Assembly (NCBI RefSeq): GCF_900167605.1
Contig: NZ_FUYH01000008.1
Coordinates: forward strand, 62,001-126,000
Direction of reading: 5' to 3'
DNA length: 64,000 nt
Source of the DNA: Caloramator quimbayensis
GTDB lineage: Bacteria > Bacillota > Clostridia > Clostridiales > Caloramatoraceae
In this document: one piece after another, positions 8,686-16,775 of the stretch
Layout: every line of letters begins with the position of its first letter
Position numbering within the stretch: position 1 is the stretch's first letter
Translations under genes and position numbers: made by a program
Notes under the pieces: model-generated
What the model was told of the DNA's origin: nothing
Databases searched by the model: none
The model's input: the letters and a program-made list of their open reading frames with translations, nothing else

Positions 8686-9415
8686 AAAGAGATATAAAAA
8701 AAATATATACGCAATCTTAGTGATTTTACTGTTTTGGCAAATAATATCTTCAGTATTGAATAAGCCTATAATACCTCAGCCGAGTATAGTGTTGCTGTAT
8801 ATGATAAAATCTTTTTTTTCGATAATTTTTGTTCATCTATTATTCAGTTTTGGAAGGATTGTGTTTGGTGTATTTATATCAATAGTTATAGGCATTACTT
8901 TAGGCATAATAATGGGATATAATAATCGCTATGATGATATTCTATCACCTATTATATATTTTATATACCCAATTCCTAAAGTTGCTCTTTTGCCGGTTGT
9001 AATGCTCTTTTTTGGACTTGGGGAGTTGTCAAAGATTATTATGATAATACTTATAGTGGTTTTTCAGGTTATTGTAGCAGCAAGGGATGCAGTAAAAAAT
9101 ATTCCAAAGGAAACCTATTATTCACTTTATACCCTTGGTGCATCAAAATATGATATTTTAAAAAACGTTCTATTTCCGGCAGCACTTCCTGATATATTAA
9201 CATCGATTAGAGTTAGTACTGGTACAGCAGTTTCAGTATTGTTTTTTATTGAAACCTATGGAACAGAATATGGTATGGGATATTTTATAATGGATTCCTG
9301 GATGAGAGTTAATTATGTAGAAATGTATTCAGGGATAATTATAATGGGTATATTAGGCTTTTTATTATTTCTAATGATAGATTTTTTTGAAAAGCGCTTT
9401 TGCGTGTGGAAATAG
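8675..9415 (+). CDS. ABC transporter permease (NitT/TauT type)
   Basis: A 246-residue permease with about six helices and the inner-membrane component loop around residues 150-175 (YYSLYTLGASKYDILKNVLFPAALPDILTSIRV). Start TTG at 8675 has GAGGG about eight bases upstream inside the ATPase gene. Overlap with the ATPase gene indicates coupling. It is the last gene of the apbE-ubiD-ubiA-ubiX-importer run; a hairpin follows. Confidence 0.9.
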   Translation: MKNEKRYKKNIYAILVILLFWQIISSVLNKPIIPQPSIVLLYMIKSFFSIIFVHLLFSFGRIVFGVFISIVIGITLGIIMGYNNRYDDILSPIIYFIYPIPKVALLPVVMLFFGLGELSKIIMIILIVVFQVIVAARDAVKNIPKETYYSLYTLGASKYDILKNVLFPAALPDILTSIRVSTGTAVSVLFFIETYGTEYGMGYFIMDSWMRVNYVEMYSGIIIMGILGFLLFLMIDFFEKRFCVWK

Positions 9416-9436
9416 ATACTTTAAGGTTTAAATTTT

Positions 9437-9480
9437 AACGCATGATTATAAATACTTTAGCTTATAGTCATGCGTTTTAT
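9437..9480 (+). terminator. Terminator hairpin after the importer operon
   Basis: A 15-bp stem is formed by AACGCATGATTATAA (9437-9451) and TTATAGTCATGCGTT (9462-9476) with one wobble. The tail is TTAT, so the U-tract is weak. Confidence 0.6.
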
Positions 9481-9519
9481 ATTTATTCAAAAAAGTTAAT
9501 TATGTTATTTAATAAATAA

Positions 9520-9537
9520 ATGACCAAAATGACCAAA
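9520..9537 (+). repeat. Two direct copies of ATGACCAAA upstream of a promoter
   Basis: ATGACCAAA occurs twice back to back at 9520-9528 and 9529-9537. It ends 13 bases before the -35 box of the FMN-binding protein gene, a position that suits an activator site. No regulator is known from the sequence. Confidence 0.4.
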
Positions 9538-9550
9538 ATATTCACAAACA

Positions 9551-9579
9551 TTGACACAAATTTAACAACAAACTAAAAT
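9551..9579 (+). promoter_or_regulatory. Strong sigma-A promoter of the FMN-binding protein gene
   Basis: TTGACA (9551-9556), a 17-base spacer and TAAAAT (9574-9579). The start should be near 9586, giving a leader of about 140 bases. Near-consensus boxes suggest high, independent expression of the flavoprotein. Confidence 0.8.
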
Positions 9580-9598
9580 AAAAGTGAAGAATATTTTG

Positions 9599-9694
9599 AT
9601 TGCAAAGGAATTCCCAATAAGCAATTTGATAAATTATTGGGATTCTTGCAATAAATATTGCAGAACAATTAAGAACAAAATTAATGTTCTGCAA
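9599..9694 (+). promoter_or_regulatory. Structured 5' leader with two hairpins
   Basis: Hairpin one uses ATTGCAA (9599-9605), GAAT and CCCAATAA (9613-9620) against TTATTGGG (9634-9641), ATTC and TTGCAAT (9646-9652). Hairpin two pairs TTGCAGAAC (9658-9666) with GTTCTGCAA (9686-9694). Neither ends in a U-tract, so they may stabilise the message or bind a regulator. I recognise no known riboswitch class. Confidence 0.5.
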
Positions 9695-9727
9695 AAACCT
9701 AAATAAATTTATTAAGGGGGGATAAAG

Positions 9728-11107
9728 TTGAAGAAAAATGTAAAATTATTAGCCTTTGGTTTGGTAGGAGCATTGGTGCTTTCAACCTGGACAATTGGAC
9801 CAAGCACTAAATTTTTTGGTGCTGATACTGTTTCTGCGGCAACTACAGGAGAAAGTTCTCCATCAAAGACTCCAACAACAACTACAAAGGTTCCAACAAC
9901 ATCAAAGACATCAACTGTATCAAAAACATCAGGACAACTTACTCGTTTACTTGCTTTACATTCTTATGGAGAAGATGTAAAACTTCTACAAACTTTATTA
10001 AACCAATTAGGGTACAAGCTTAAAGTTGATGGTATATATGGACCAAAGACTTTAGCAGCAGTAAAGAGTTTCCAAATCAAAAAAGGTCTTAAAGCTGATG
10101 GAGTAGTTGGACCTAAAACTTTTGCAAAATTCAATATAGCACCAGCGCAGACAACAGTTCCAATTGCGAAAGAAGAAAAAGCAACTGTTATGATTGGAAA
10201 AGTTGACTATGCAGCTCATGGAACAAAATGTTTCACTGTTGCAGTAGCAGCCGTTTCAGGAGACAAAATTGTTGCTGCATACATTGATGATTATCAGTAT
10301 ATGCCAAAAGATGCTGCAAAGGGAGTTCCAAACTCAGATGCTGACTTTGGAAAGAACTATCCAGAGGGAAATGTGTTAGGCTCAAAGATGACAAATGCTG
10401 AATACTATTCACAAAACATGAAAACAAAGGCACAAGCAACGGTTCCAATCGATAAGAATTTTGCAGCTATTGAACAATATGTAAAAGGCAAAACGATTAA
10501 GGAATTAGAAGCTGTTCTATCATCGACTCCAAAGGATAAGATGGCAGATGCAGTAAGCGGTGCTACATTAGCAGATACTTACGGTTATGTTTCAGCAATA
10601 GTTGAAGCTGCTAAAGCTGCTAAATCCGATGTTTCAATTCAAGTTGATGCAAAAGAATTAAGCAATGTTAAGATTGGAAAAGTTGATTATGCAGCTCATG
10701 GAACAAAATGTTTCACAGTTGCAGTTGCAGCAGTAGTTGGAGATAAGGTAGTTGCTTCATACATCGATGATTACCAGTTCATGCCAAAAGATGCTGCAAA
10801 GGGAGTTCCAAACTCAGATGCTGACTTTGGAAAGAACTATCCACAAGGAAATGTGTTAGGCTCAAAGATGACAAATGCTGACTACTATTCACAAAACATG
10901 AAGACAAAGGCAAATGCAACAGTTCCAATTGACAAGAACTTTGATGCAATAAGAAAATATGTAACAGGTAAGACAATAGCTGAACTTGAGGCAGCACTTT
11001 CATCAACACCAAAGGATAAGATGGCAGATGCAGTAAGCGGTGCAACATTAGCAGATACTTATGGTTATATATCTGCAATTGTTAACGCTGCAAAGGCAGC
11101 TAAATAA
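9728..11107 (+). CDS. Secreted peptidoglycan-binding protein with two FMN-binding (PplA-like) repeats
   Basis: The 459-residue protein has a signal peptide (residues 1 to about 38, cleavage near VSAA), a Thr/Ser/Pro-rich linker and a PG_binding_1 domain at about 75-135 (YGEDVKLLQTLLNQLGY, VDGIYGPKTLAAVKSFQ, ADGVVGPKTF). Two near-identical repeats of about 145 residues follow. Each ends in KMADAVSGATLADTYGY, whose SGAT matches the ApbE flavinylation motif; the predicted FMN-bearing residues are Thr280 and Thr440. In Listeria the equivalent PplA is a lipoprotein with two flavinylated domains. Here a wall-binding module replaces the lipid anchor. TTG start at 9728 follows AAGGGGGG at seven bases. 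ApbE upstream is the likely modifying enzyme. Role inferred: final carrier passing electrons to external acceptors. Confidence 0.85.
   Translation: MKKNVKLLAFGLVGALVLSTWTIGPSTKFFGADTVSAATTGESSPSKTPTTTTKVPTTSKTSTVSKTSGQLTRLLALHSYGEDVKLLQTLLNQLGYKLKVDGIYGPKTLAAVKSFQIKKGLKADGVVGPKTFAKFNIAPAQTTVPIAKEEKATVMIGKVDYAAHGTKCFTVAVAAVSGDKIVAAYIDDYQYMPKDAAKGVPNSDADFGKNYPEGNVLGSKMTNAEYYSQNMKTKAQATVPIDKNFAAIEQYVKGKTIKELEAVLSSTPKDKMADAVSGATLADTYGYVSAIVEAAKAAKSDVSIQVDAKELSNVKIGKVDYAAHGTKCFTVAVAAVVGDKVVASYIDDYQFMPKDAAKGVPNSDADFGKNYPQGNVLGSKMTNADYYSQNMKTKANATVPIDKNFDAIRKYVTGKTIAELEAALSSTPKDKMADAVSGATLADTYGYISAIVNAAKAAK
10192..11107 (+). repeat. 480-bp tandem duplication inside the flavoprotein gene
   Basis: The segment starting near 10192 recurs 480 bases later from 10672. 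Long blocks are identical at base level, for example from ATGCCAAAAGATGCTGCAAA (10302 and 10782). Synonymous differences exist elsewhere, so the duplication is not brand new but is probably homogenised by recombination. Confidence 0.85.
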
Positions 11108-11132
11108 TTTGTTGAAAAGTTAAAATAATAAA

Positions 11133-11182
11133 AATAAAGCGGTTAAGAAAACTATGAAAAGTTCTTAATCGCTTTATTTGTT
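11133..11182. terminator. Bidirectional terminator between convergent genes
   Basis: A 17-bp stem is made by AATAAAGCGGTTAAGAA (11133-11149) and TTCTTAATCGCTTTATT (11162-11178) with one wobble. T-rich flanks occur on both strands. It can end both the flavoprotein gene and the reverse ABC-F gene. Confidence 0.75.
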
Positions 11183-11209
11183 TTAAAATATATTTTTAAA
11201 TCTACATAT

Positions 11210-12766
11210 TTAAATTACTTTTGTTGTCCATGCTTCTAAATTCCATATATCAGTAACTATGTCCCTGTAGAATTCTGGCTCGTGGCATATTAAAAGTATG
11301 CTTCCTTTATATTCTAAAAGTGCTCTTTTAAGCTCTTCTTTTGCATCCACATCAAGATGGTTTGTTGGTTCGTCGAGGACAAGAAGATTAGTTTCTTTAT
11401 TGATAAGCTTACATAATCTTACCTTCGCCTGCTCTCCTCCACTTAATACCATAACTTTGCTTTCAATGTGTTTAGTTGTAAGGCCGCATTTTGCAAGGCT
11501 TAGCCTTACTTCAAACTGATTAAAGGACGGGAATTCGCTCCATATCTCTTCTATGCAGGTATTATAGTTATTTTCTTTAGTTTCCTGTTCGAAATATCCT
11601 ATTTTTAAATAATCTCCAAGTTCTACTTCGCCGGATAGAGCCTTAATCTCCCCTAAAATACTTCTTAAAAGAGTTGTTTTTCCAAGTCCGTTTGCACCTA
11701 TAATTGCAATCTTTTGACCTCTTTCCATTTTAAGATTTAAAGGCTTTGAGAGGGGAGAGTCATACCCTATGATTAAATCCCTTGTTTCAAATATCAATTT
11801 GCCTGATGCACCTGCTTCTTTAAAGTTAAACTCTGGTTTTGGTTTTTCCTTCTCAAGCTCAATAATGTCCATCTTTTCAAGCTTTTTTTGCCTCGACATA
11901 GCCATATTTCTTGTTGCAACCCTTGCTTTATTTCTTGCTATAAAGTCTTTAAGCTCAGCAATTTCCTGCTGCTGCTTTTTATAGGCTGCTTCAAGCTGCT
12001 GTTTCTTTGCTTCATACACTCTTACAAAGTCATCATAATTTCCTACATATCTTGTAAGCTTTTTATTTTCCATATGATAAATTAAATTAATTACGCTGTT
12101 TAAAAAAGGTATATCATGGCTTATAAGTATGAATGCATTTTCATAATCTAAAAGATACTTTTTAAGCCACTCAATATGCTGCTCATCAAGATAGTTTGTA
12201 GGCTCATCTAATAAAAGTATATCTGGCTTTTCAAGAAGAAGCTTACAAAGAAGAACCTTTGTCCTTTGCCCCCCGCTTAAATCATTAACATCTGTATCAA
12301 GTCCAATATCGCAAAGCCCAAGCCCCCTTGCGACTTCTTCAACCTTTGCATCAATAATATAAAAGTCGTTGTGAGTTAAAATATCCTGAATAGTTCCCAT
12401 ATCTTCAAGAAGGGATTCCATTTCTTCAGGGCTGACATTAGATAGTTTTTCACATATCTGGTTATATTCCTCTTCAAGCTTAAATAGATAGTCAAAGGCT
12501 GATTTAAGAACATCCCGAATACTCTGTCCCTTTTGCAGCACTGTATGCTGGTCAAGGCACCCTACACGGGCTCTTTTTGCCCATTCTATAGTACCTTCAT
12601 CGGGCTCAAGTTTGCCGGTTATAATGTTCATAAAGGTTGATTTGCCTTCACCATTTGCACCAATAAGTCCTACGTGTTCCCCATTAAGAAGTCTAAAGGA
12701 AACATCTTCAAATATAGCCCTGTCTCCAAAGCCATGGCTTAAATTCTTTACCGTTAAAATACTCAT
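11210..12766 (-). CDS. ABC-F family ATPase (YbiT-like)
   Basis: A 518-residue soluble protein with two ABC domains and no membrane segment. Domain one has GANGEGKST, LSGGQRTKVLL and LLLDEPTNYLD; domain two has GANGLGKTT, LSGGEQAKVRL and LVLDEPTNHLD. A charged helical linker around residues 240-310 separates them. ABC-F proteins bind the ribosome and either tune translation or protect it from antibiotics. Length and linker fit the YbiT-type housekeeping group better than resistance proteins, but this is a judgement without a tree. The gene stands alone. Confidence 0.85.
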   Translation of the reverse strand: MSILTVKNLSHGFGDRAIFEDVSFRLLNGEHVGLIGANGEGKSTFMNIITGKLEPDEGTIEWAKRARVGCLDQHTVLQKGQSIRDVLKSAFDYLFKLEEEYNQICEKLSNVSPEEMESLLEDMGTIQDILTHNDFYIIDAKVEEVARGLGLCDIGLDTDVNDLSGGQRTKVLLCKLLLEKPDILLLDEPTNYLDEQHIEWLKKYLLDYENAFILISHDIPFLNSVINLIYHMENKKLTRYVGNYDDFVRVYEAKKQQLEAAYKKQQQEIAELKDFIARNKARVATRNMAMSRQKKLEKMDIIELEKEKPKPEFNFKEAGASGKLIFETRDLIIGYDSPLSKPLNLKMERGQKIAIIGANGLGKTTLLRSILGEIKALSGEVELGDYLKIGYFEQETKENNYNTCIEEIWSEFPSFNQFEVRLSLAKCGLTTKHIESKVMVLSGGEQAKVRLCKLINKETNLLVLDEPTNHLDVDAKEELKRALLEYKGSILLICHEPEFYRDIVTDIWNLEAWTTKVI

Positions 12767-12916
12767 CCTATGCTTCTCTCCTATTTACTTAAAATAAAAC
12801 GACAAAGATAATTATAAAGAAGTTTTAAGGTTAAGTAAATATGAGGTTTAAGGGAATTTATAATAATAAATAACAGGTCATGACTAAGTAATAGCTACAA
12901 ATAATGTATGAAAAAG

Positions 12917-12943
12917 TTTGTCACTTGTCAATTGGGTGGCACT
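12917..12943 (+). repeat. 27-bp inverted repeat, copy A
   Basis: The block begins TTTGTCACTTGTCAA and ends GTGGCACT. The reverse complement of 17929-17955 matches it at 24 of 27 positions. It sits 19 bases before the -35 box of the fru promoter. Confidence 0.7.
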
Positions 12944-12962
12944 TTTAAAGGTAAAATAATTA

Positions 12963-12991
12963 TTGACAATCGAAATTAAACGTAATAAAAT
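12963..12991 (+). promoter_or_regulatory. Promoter of the fru operon
   Basis: TTGACA (12963-12968), 17 bases, TAAAAT (12986-12991). The predicted start near 12998 lies within the repeated FruR-type half sites, consistent with repression by the first gene product. Confidence 0.75.
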
Positions 12992-13052
12992 GAAATTAAA
13001 TGAAAATAAACGAAAGTATAAATGAAATTGATTTAATATTTCGATATAAACG
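12971..13052 (+). promoter_or_regulatory. Operator array for FruR (DeoR type)
   Basis: Variants of (C/T)GAAA(T/A)TAAA(C/T)G occur at 12971, 12991, 13001, 13011 (partial), 13023 (partial) and 13042. Several are spaced by 10 or 20 bases, so they lie on the same DNA face. They overlap the -10 and start of the fru promoter, where a DeoR-family repressor would act. Confidence 0.55.
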
Positions 13053-13102
13053 AATAAAAATGTGGGAAGTTTTTTAATACTATTAAGTAGGAGGGGCTTT
13101 GT

Positions 13103-13879
13103 ATGTTTAGTGAAGAGAGAAAAATGCAGATAGTAAACCTCCTAAAAGAGAAAGGCAATATTAAGGTTGCTGATTTGGCAAAAATATATGATGTATCTGA
13201 AGTTACTATAAGAAAGGATCTTCAGGAATTAGAAGAAGAAGGACTTGCAAAAAGGGTTCATGGAGGTGCAGTTCTCAATAGCAGCATAAAATTTGAGCCT
13301 ACGTTTTCAGAAAAATCAGATAAATATATTCAAGAGAAGGAAAGCATAGGAAAAGCTTCAGCAAAGCTTATAAAAGATGGAGATATTATAGCTCTCGATG
13401 CAGGAACAACGACTCTTCAAATTGCAAAAAACATAACTGCAAAAAATATAACTGTTGTAACTAATTCTCTTGATATTGCATATGAACTTTCTAACAAAAA
13501 AGATATTGAGGTTATTGTTACAGGAGGCTCACTTAGATGGGAAACAAGAGCTTTTGTAGGACCGCTAACTGATATGGCACTTAAAAACATAAGAGTGGAC
13601 AAGGCTTTTATTGGTACAAATGGAATATCATTAAAGTTAGGACTTACAACACCAAATATAACTGAGGCAAATACAAAGAGGACTTTGATTAGTATTTCGC
13701 AGCAGGTTATTTCTGTCTGTGATCATTCAAAATTTAATTCAGTATGTTTTGCAAAAATAGTTGATACTGATGAAATAGATATCGTTGTTACTGATAGTGG
13801 TATTGATGAATCAATTAAAAAGCAATTTGAAGAAGCAGGAGTTGAATTCATTATATCAGAATTGGAGGTAAATAAATGA
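13103..13879 (+). CDS. fruR: DeoR-family transcriptional regulator of fructose use (FruR)
   Basis: A 258-residue repressor. Residues 1-57 form the DeoR helix-turn-helix (RKMQIVNLLKEKGNIKVADLAKIYDVSEVTIRKDLQELEEEG) followed by the RVHGGA signature. The C-terminal sugar-phosphate sensor contains DAGTTTLQIAKNI and FIGTNGISLKLGLTTPN. First gene of fruR-fruK-fruA, overlapping fruK by four bases. The likely inducer is fructose 1-phosphate. GGAGGGG lies a few bases before the ATG. Confidence 0.9.
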   Translation: MFSEERKMQIVNLLKEKGNIKVADLAKIYDVSEVTIRKDLQELEEEGLAKRVHGGAVLNSSIKFEPTFSEKSDKYIQEKESIGKASAKLIKDGDIIALDAGTTTLQIAKNITAKNITVVTNSLDIAYELSNKKDIEVIVTGGSLRWETRAFVGPLTDMALKNIRVDKAFIGTNGISLKLGLTTPNITEANTKRTLISISQQVISVCDHSKFNSVCFAKIVDTDEIDIVVTDSGIDESIKKQFEEAGVEFIISELEVNK

Positions 13880-14811
13880 TTTTTACTGTTACATTAAATC
13901 CTGCTGTTGATAAAACCCTTACTATTTCCAACTTCAGCATTGGACATGTAAATAGGGTGGAATCTTTAAGGGTTGATGCAGGAGGAAAAGGAATTAATGT
14001 TTCTAAAACAATAAAAGAACTGAAAGGTGAAAGTACAGCTTTTGGTTTTATTGGCGGAAAGAGTGGAGAATATATAAAAGAATATTTAGATGATGTTGAA
14101 ATTAAAAATGATTTTTTATGGATAAATAAAGACACAAGAACAAATATTAAAATAGTAGATACTTTAAATAATACTTTTACAGATATAAACGAATCAGGTC
14201 CAATTGTTAGTCAAAAGGATTTAGAAAAAATCAAGAAAAAGATATTAGATTCTGTCGATGAAAATTCTGTACTTGTATTATCAGGAAGTATACCAAATGG
14301 TTTAGGAAACAGCACATATAAGGACATTATTGAATATGTTTCATCAAAAAATGTTAAAGTTATTCTTGATGCAGAAGGTGAGCTTTTTATAGAAGGAATT
14401 AAAGCATCTCCTTATCTTGTAAAACCCAATAAGTATGAGCTTGAAAAGACATTCAACATAAGCATAGAAAATGATTTAGTACTAATAGATGCCTGCAGAA
14501 AAGTAATATCTATGGGGGTTAAGTATGTAGTAGTTTCTCTTGGCGAGAATGGATCTGTAATGGTCAGCAAAGATAGAGTTTTAAAGGCAAGAGGATTGAA
14601 AGTAAATGTGAAAAGTACTGTTGGAGCAGGCGATTCAATGGTCGCAGCCTTAGCACTTTCAATTGAGAGAAATTATGATTTAGATTATGCTTTAAGGTTT
14701 GCAGCAGCTACAAGTACAGCAAACGTTATGACAGAGGGCACACAGACAGCTGAATATGAAGTTATAAATGAACTGATTAACGAAATTCAGATTGAAGAGA
14801 TTAATATGTAA
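13876..14811 (+). CDS. fruK: 1-phosphofructokinase
   Basis: A PfkB-family kinase of 311 residues making fructose 1,6-bisphosphate from the fructose 1-phosphate delivered by the PTS. It starts MIFTVTLNPAVDKTL, typical of FruK/LacC. It has GGKGINVSKTIKEL for substrate binding and KSTVGAGDSMVAALAL with the catalytic Asp near the C-terminus. ATGA overlap with fruR shows translational coupling. Tagatose-6-phosphate kinase is the main alternative, but the neighbouring fructose PTS decides for FruK. Confidence 0.95.
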   Translation: MIFTVTLNPAVDKTLTISNFSIGHVNRVESLRVDAGGKGINVSKTIKELKGESTAFGFIGGKSGEYIKEYLDDVEIKNDFLWINKDTRTNIKIVDTLNNTFTDINESGPIVSQKDLEKIKKKILDSVDENSVLVLSGSIPNGLGNSTYKDIIEYVSSKNVKVILDAEGELFIEGIKASPYLVKPNKYELEKTFNISIENDLVLIDACRKVISMGVKYVVVSLGENGSVMVSKDRVLKARGLKVNVKSTVGAGDSMVAALALSIERNYDLDYALRFAAATSTANVMTEGTQTAEYEVINELINEIQIEEINM

Positions 14812-14824
14812 AGGAGAGAAGAAA

Positions 14825-15268
14825 ATGAACATAACAGAAATCATGAATGATAAAATGATAAAGTTGCAGCTCGAATCTAAGGATAAGGTATCAGTTATAA
14901 GAGAACTTGCAGAATTACTTTATGAAAATGATAAGCTTTATGACAAGGAAAAATATATTGAAGCAGTTTTAAAAAGAGAAGAGGAATTTTCAACAGGTGT
15001 TGGAATGGGTATTGCTATACCCCATGGAAAAAGCAGCGCAGTAAAAGAACCTGCTCTAGCCTTTGGAAGAAGTTTGGAAGGAATAGATTATGGAGCGATG
15101 GATGGGAAGCCTTCAAATTTTTTCTTTATTATTGCAGTACCTGAAAATTCTAATGATGAGCATTTAAGGCTTTTAAGCCAGATATCAAGAAAACTTATGC
15201 ATAATGAAGTTAGAGAAAAACTTCTTAAAGCAAATACACCAAGTGAAGTTATTGATGCTCTTAAATAA
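14825..15268 (+). CDS. PTS fructose transporter subunit IIA
   Basis: A cytoplasmic EIIA of 147 residues carrying the phosphoryl group on the His of GMGIAIPHGKSSAV. It belongs to the PTS_EIIA_2 family (mannitol/fructose type). ATG at 14825 has AAAGGAGA just upstream; the frame opens earlier at 14792 but without a ribosome site. EIIA is a separate protein here rather than fused to EIIBC. It lies 13 bases after fruK and 40 before the EIIBC gene. Confidence 0.92.
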   Translation: MNITEIMNDKMIKLQLESKDKVSVIRELAELLYENDKLYDKEKYIEAVLKREEEFSTGVGMGIAIPHGKSSAVKEPALAFGRSLEGIDYGAMDGKPSNFFFIIAVPENSNDEHLRLLSQISRKLMHNEVREKLLKANTPSEVIDALK

Positions 15269-15308
15269 TTTAATATAAAGTAAAAAAATATGAAGGGGGA
15301 ATTTTTTT

Positions 15309-16679
15309 ATGAAATTAGTAGCTATTACCTCTTGTCCTACTGGTATAGCTCACACTTACATGACAGCAGAAGCTCTTGAAATGGCTGCAAAGGAAATGGG
15401 TATTCAAATGAAAGTTGAGACCCAAGGCTCTGTAGGAGCTGAAAATCAATTGACTGATAAGGATATCGAAGAAGCTGCAGCTGTAATTATTGCTGCTGAC
15501 ACCAACGTAGATAAGGGAAGATTTGTTGGGAAACCTCTAATCGAAGTTGGTGTGCAGGACGCTATCAAAGATCCTAAAGCTCTAATAGAAAGAGCAAAGA
15601 CTGCAAAGGTTAATACAAAAAATCTTGTTGATGAAGTTAATAAAATTAAAGAACAAAGAAAGACAGAAAGTAAGGGCCCATATAAGCATCTTATGACAGG
15701 CGTTTCATTTATGATTCCGTTTGTTGTAGCAGGTGGAATTATAATAGCACTATCTTTTGCTTTTGGTATTAATGCATTTAAAGAAGCAGGAACTCTTCCA
15801 GCGGCTTTGATGCAAATTGGAGGAGGCTCAGCCTTTTCTTTAATGGTTCCAATTTTGGCAGGGTATATTGCATATTCAATAGCTGACAGACCAGGTCTTG
15901 TTCCAGGTATGGTTGGCGGTATGCTTGCATCATCAACTGGATCGGGTTTTCTTGGAGGGATTATTGCAGGTTTTGCTGCAGGATATCTTGTTGATTTCTT
16001 AAAGAAAACAATTAAACTTCCAAAAACTCTTCAAGGTTTAATGCCAGTTTTAATATTGCCATTATTATCTACTCTTATCATAGGACTTTTTATGATTTAT
16101 ATTATTGGTAAACCAGTTGCAGCAATCAATAATGGAATGGCTGCATGGTTAAAGAATCTTAGTGGGACAAACTCAGTGCTTCTTGGAATTATACTTGGAC
16201 TTATGATGGCATTTGATATGGGAGGCCCTGTAAATAAAGCGGCATATACCTTTGGTGTTGCAACGTTATCAAGCGGACAGCCGTCAATGGTTATGGCAGC
16301 AGTTATGGCTGCAGGAATGACTCCTCCCCTTGGTCTTGCACTTGCTACTATAATAGCAAAGAATAAATTTACTGCTCAGGAAATAGAAGCTGGTAAAACA
16401 GCATGGGCTCTTGGAATTTCCTTTATAACAGAAGGTGCAATACCATTTGCTGCAGCAGATCCAATAAGAGTTATTCCTTCAATAATGGTTGGTTCAGCAG
16501 TTACAGGAGCATTAAGTATGATTTTTAAATCTGCACTTGCTGTTCCACACGGAGGAATATTCGTTCTTGCAATTCCAAATGCTATAACTAATTTAGGGTT
16601 ATATGTTATAGCAATTGCTGCAGGTACAGTTGTAACAGCATTATTAATATCAATACTTAAAAAGAATGTAAATAACTAA
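15309..16679 (+). CDS. fruA: PTS fructose transporter subunit IIBC
   Basis: The 456-residue product imports and phosphorylates fructose. EIIB (residues 1 to about 100) begins [22 protein letters not shown] with the phosphorylated Cys. After a linker, EIIC (about 115-455) has many helices and motifs [17 protein letters not shown] and [27 protein letters not shown] precedes the ATG. Last gene of the fru operon, with a strong terminator after it. Confidence 0.95.
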   Translation: MKLVAITSCPTGIAHTYMTAEALEMAAKEMGIQMKVETQGSVGAENQLTDKDIEEAAAVIIAADTNVDKGRFVGKPLIEVGVQDAIKDPKALIERAKTAKVNTKNLVDEVNKIKEQRKTESKGPYKHLMTGVSFMIPFVVAGGIIIALSFAFGINAFKEAGTLPAALMQIGGGSAFSLMVPILAGYIAYSIADRPGLVPGMVGGMLASSTGSGFLGGIIAGFAAGYLVDFLKKTIKLPKTLQGLMPVLILPLLSTLIIGLFMIYIIGKPVAAINNGMAAWLKNLSGTNSVLLGIILGLMMAFDMGGPVNKAAYTFGVATLSSGQPSMVMAAVMAAGMTPPLGLALATIIAKNKFTAQEIEAGKTAWALGISFITEGAIPFAAADPIRVIPSIMVGSAVTGALSMIFKSALAVPHGGIFVLAIPNAITNLGLYVIAIAAGTVVTALLISILKKNVNN

Positions 16680-16698
16680 ATTATAATTAATAAGTATA

Positions 16699-16742
16699 AA
16701 AAAAGCAGTTAAAGAAAATTTAATTTCTTAACTGCTTTTTTA
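16699..16742 (+). terminator. Terminator of the fru operon
   Basis: AAAAAGCAGTTAAAGAAA pairs with TTTCTTAACTGCTTTTT (16724-16740), one bulged A, ending in a T-run. The reverse permease gene ends at 16776, so it may serve both directions. Confidence 0.85.
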
Positions 16743-16775
16743 TTTCGGTGTAAATTGTCTTATTGCTGAAGTTTC

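Noticed and set aside
9795-9980. Gln-rich frame within the flavoprotein gene
   Set aside because: It is an out-of-frame reading of the Thr/Ser/Pro linker region of the real gene.
12917-12955. Sigma-54 promoter at TGGCAC
   Set aside because: The required TTGC-type element at the correct distance is absent in both repeat copies.
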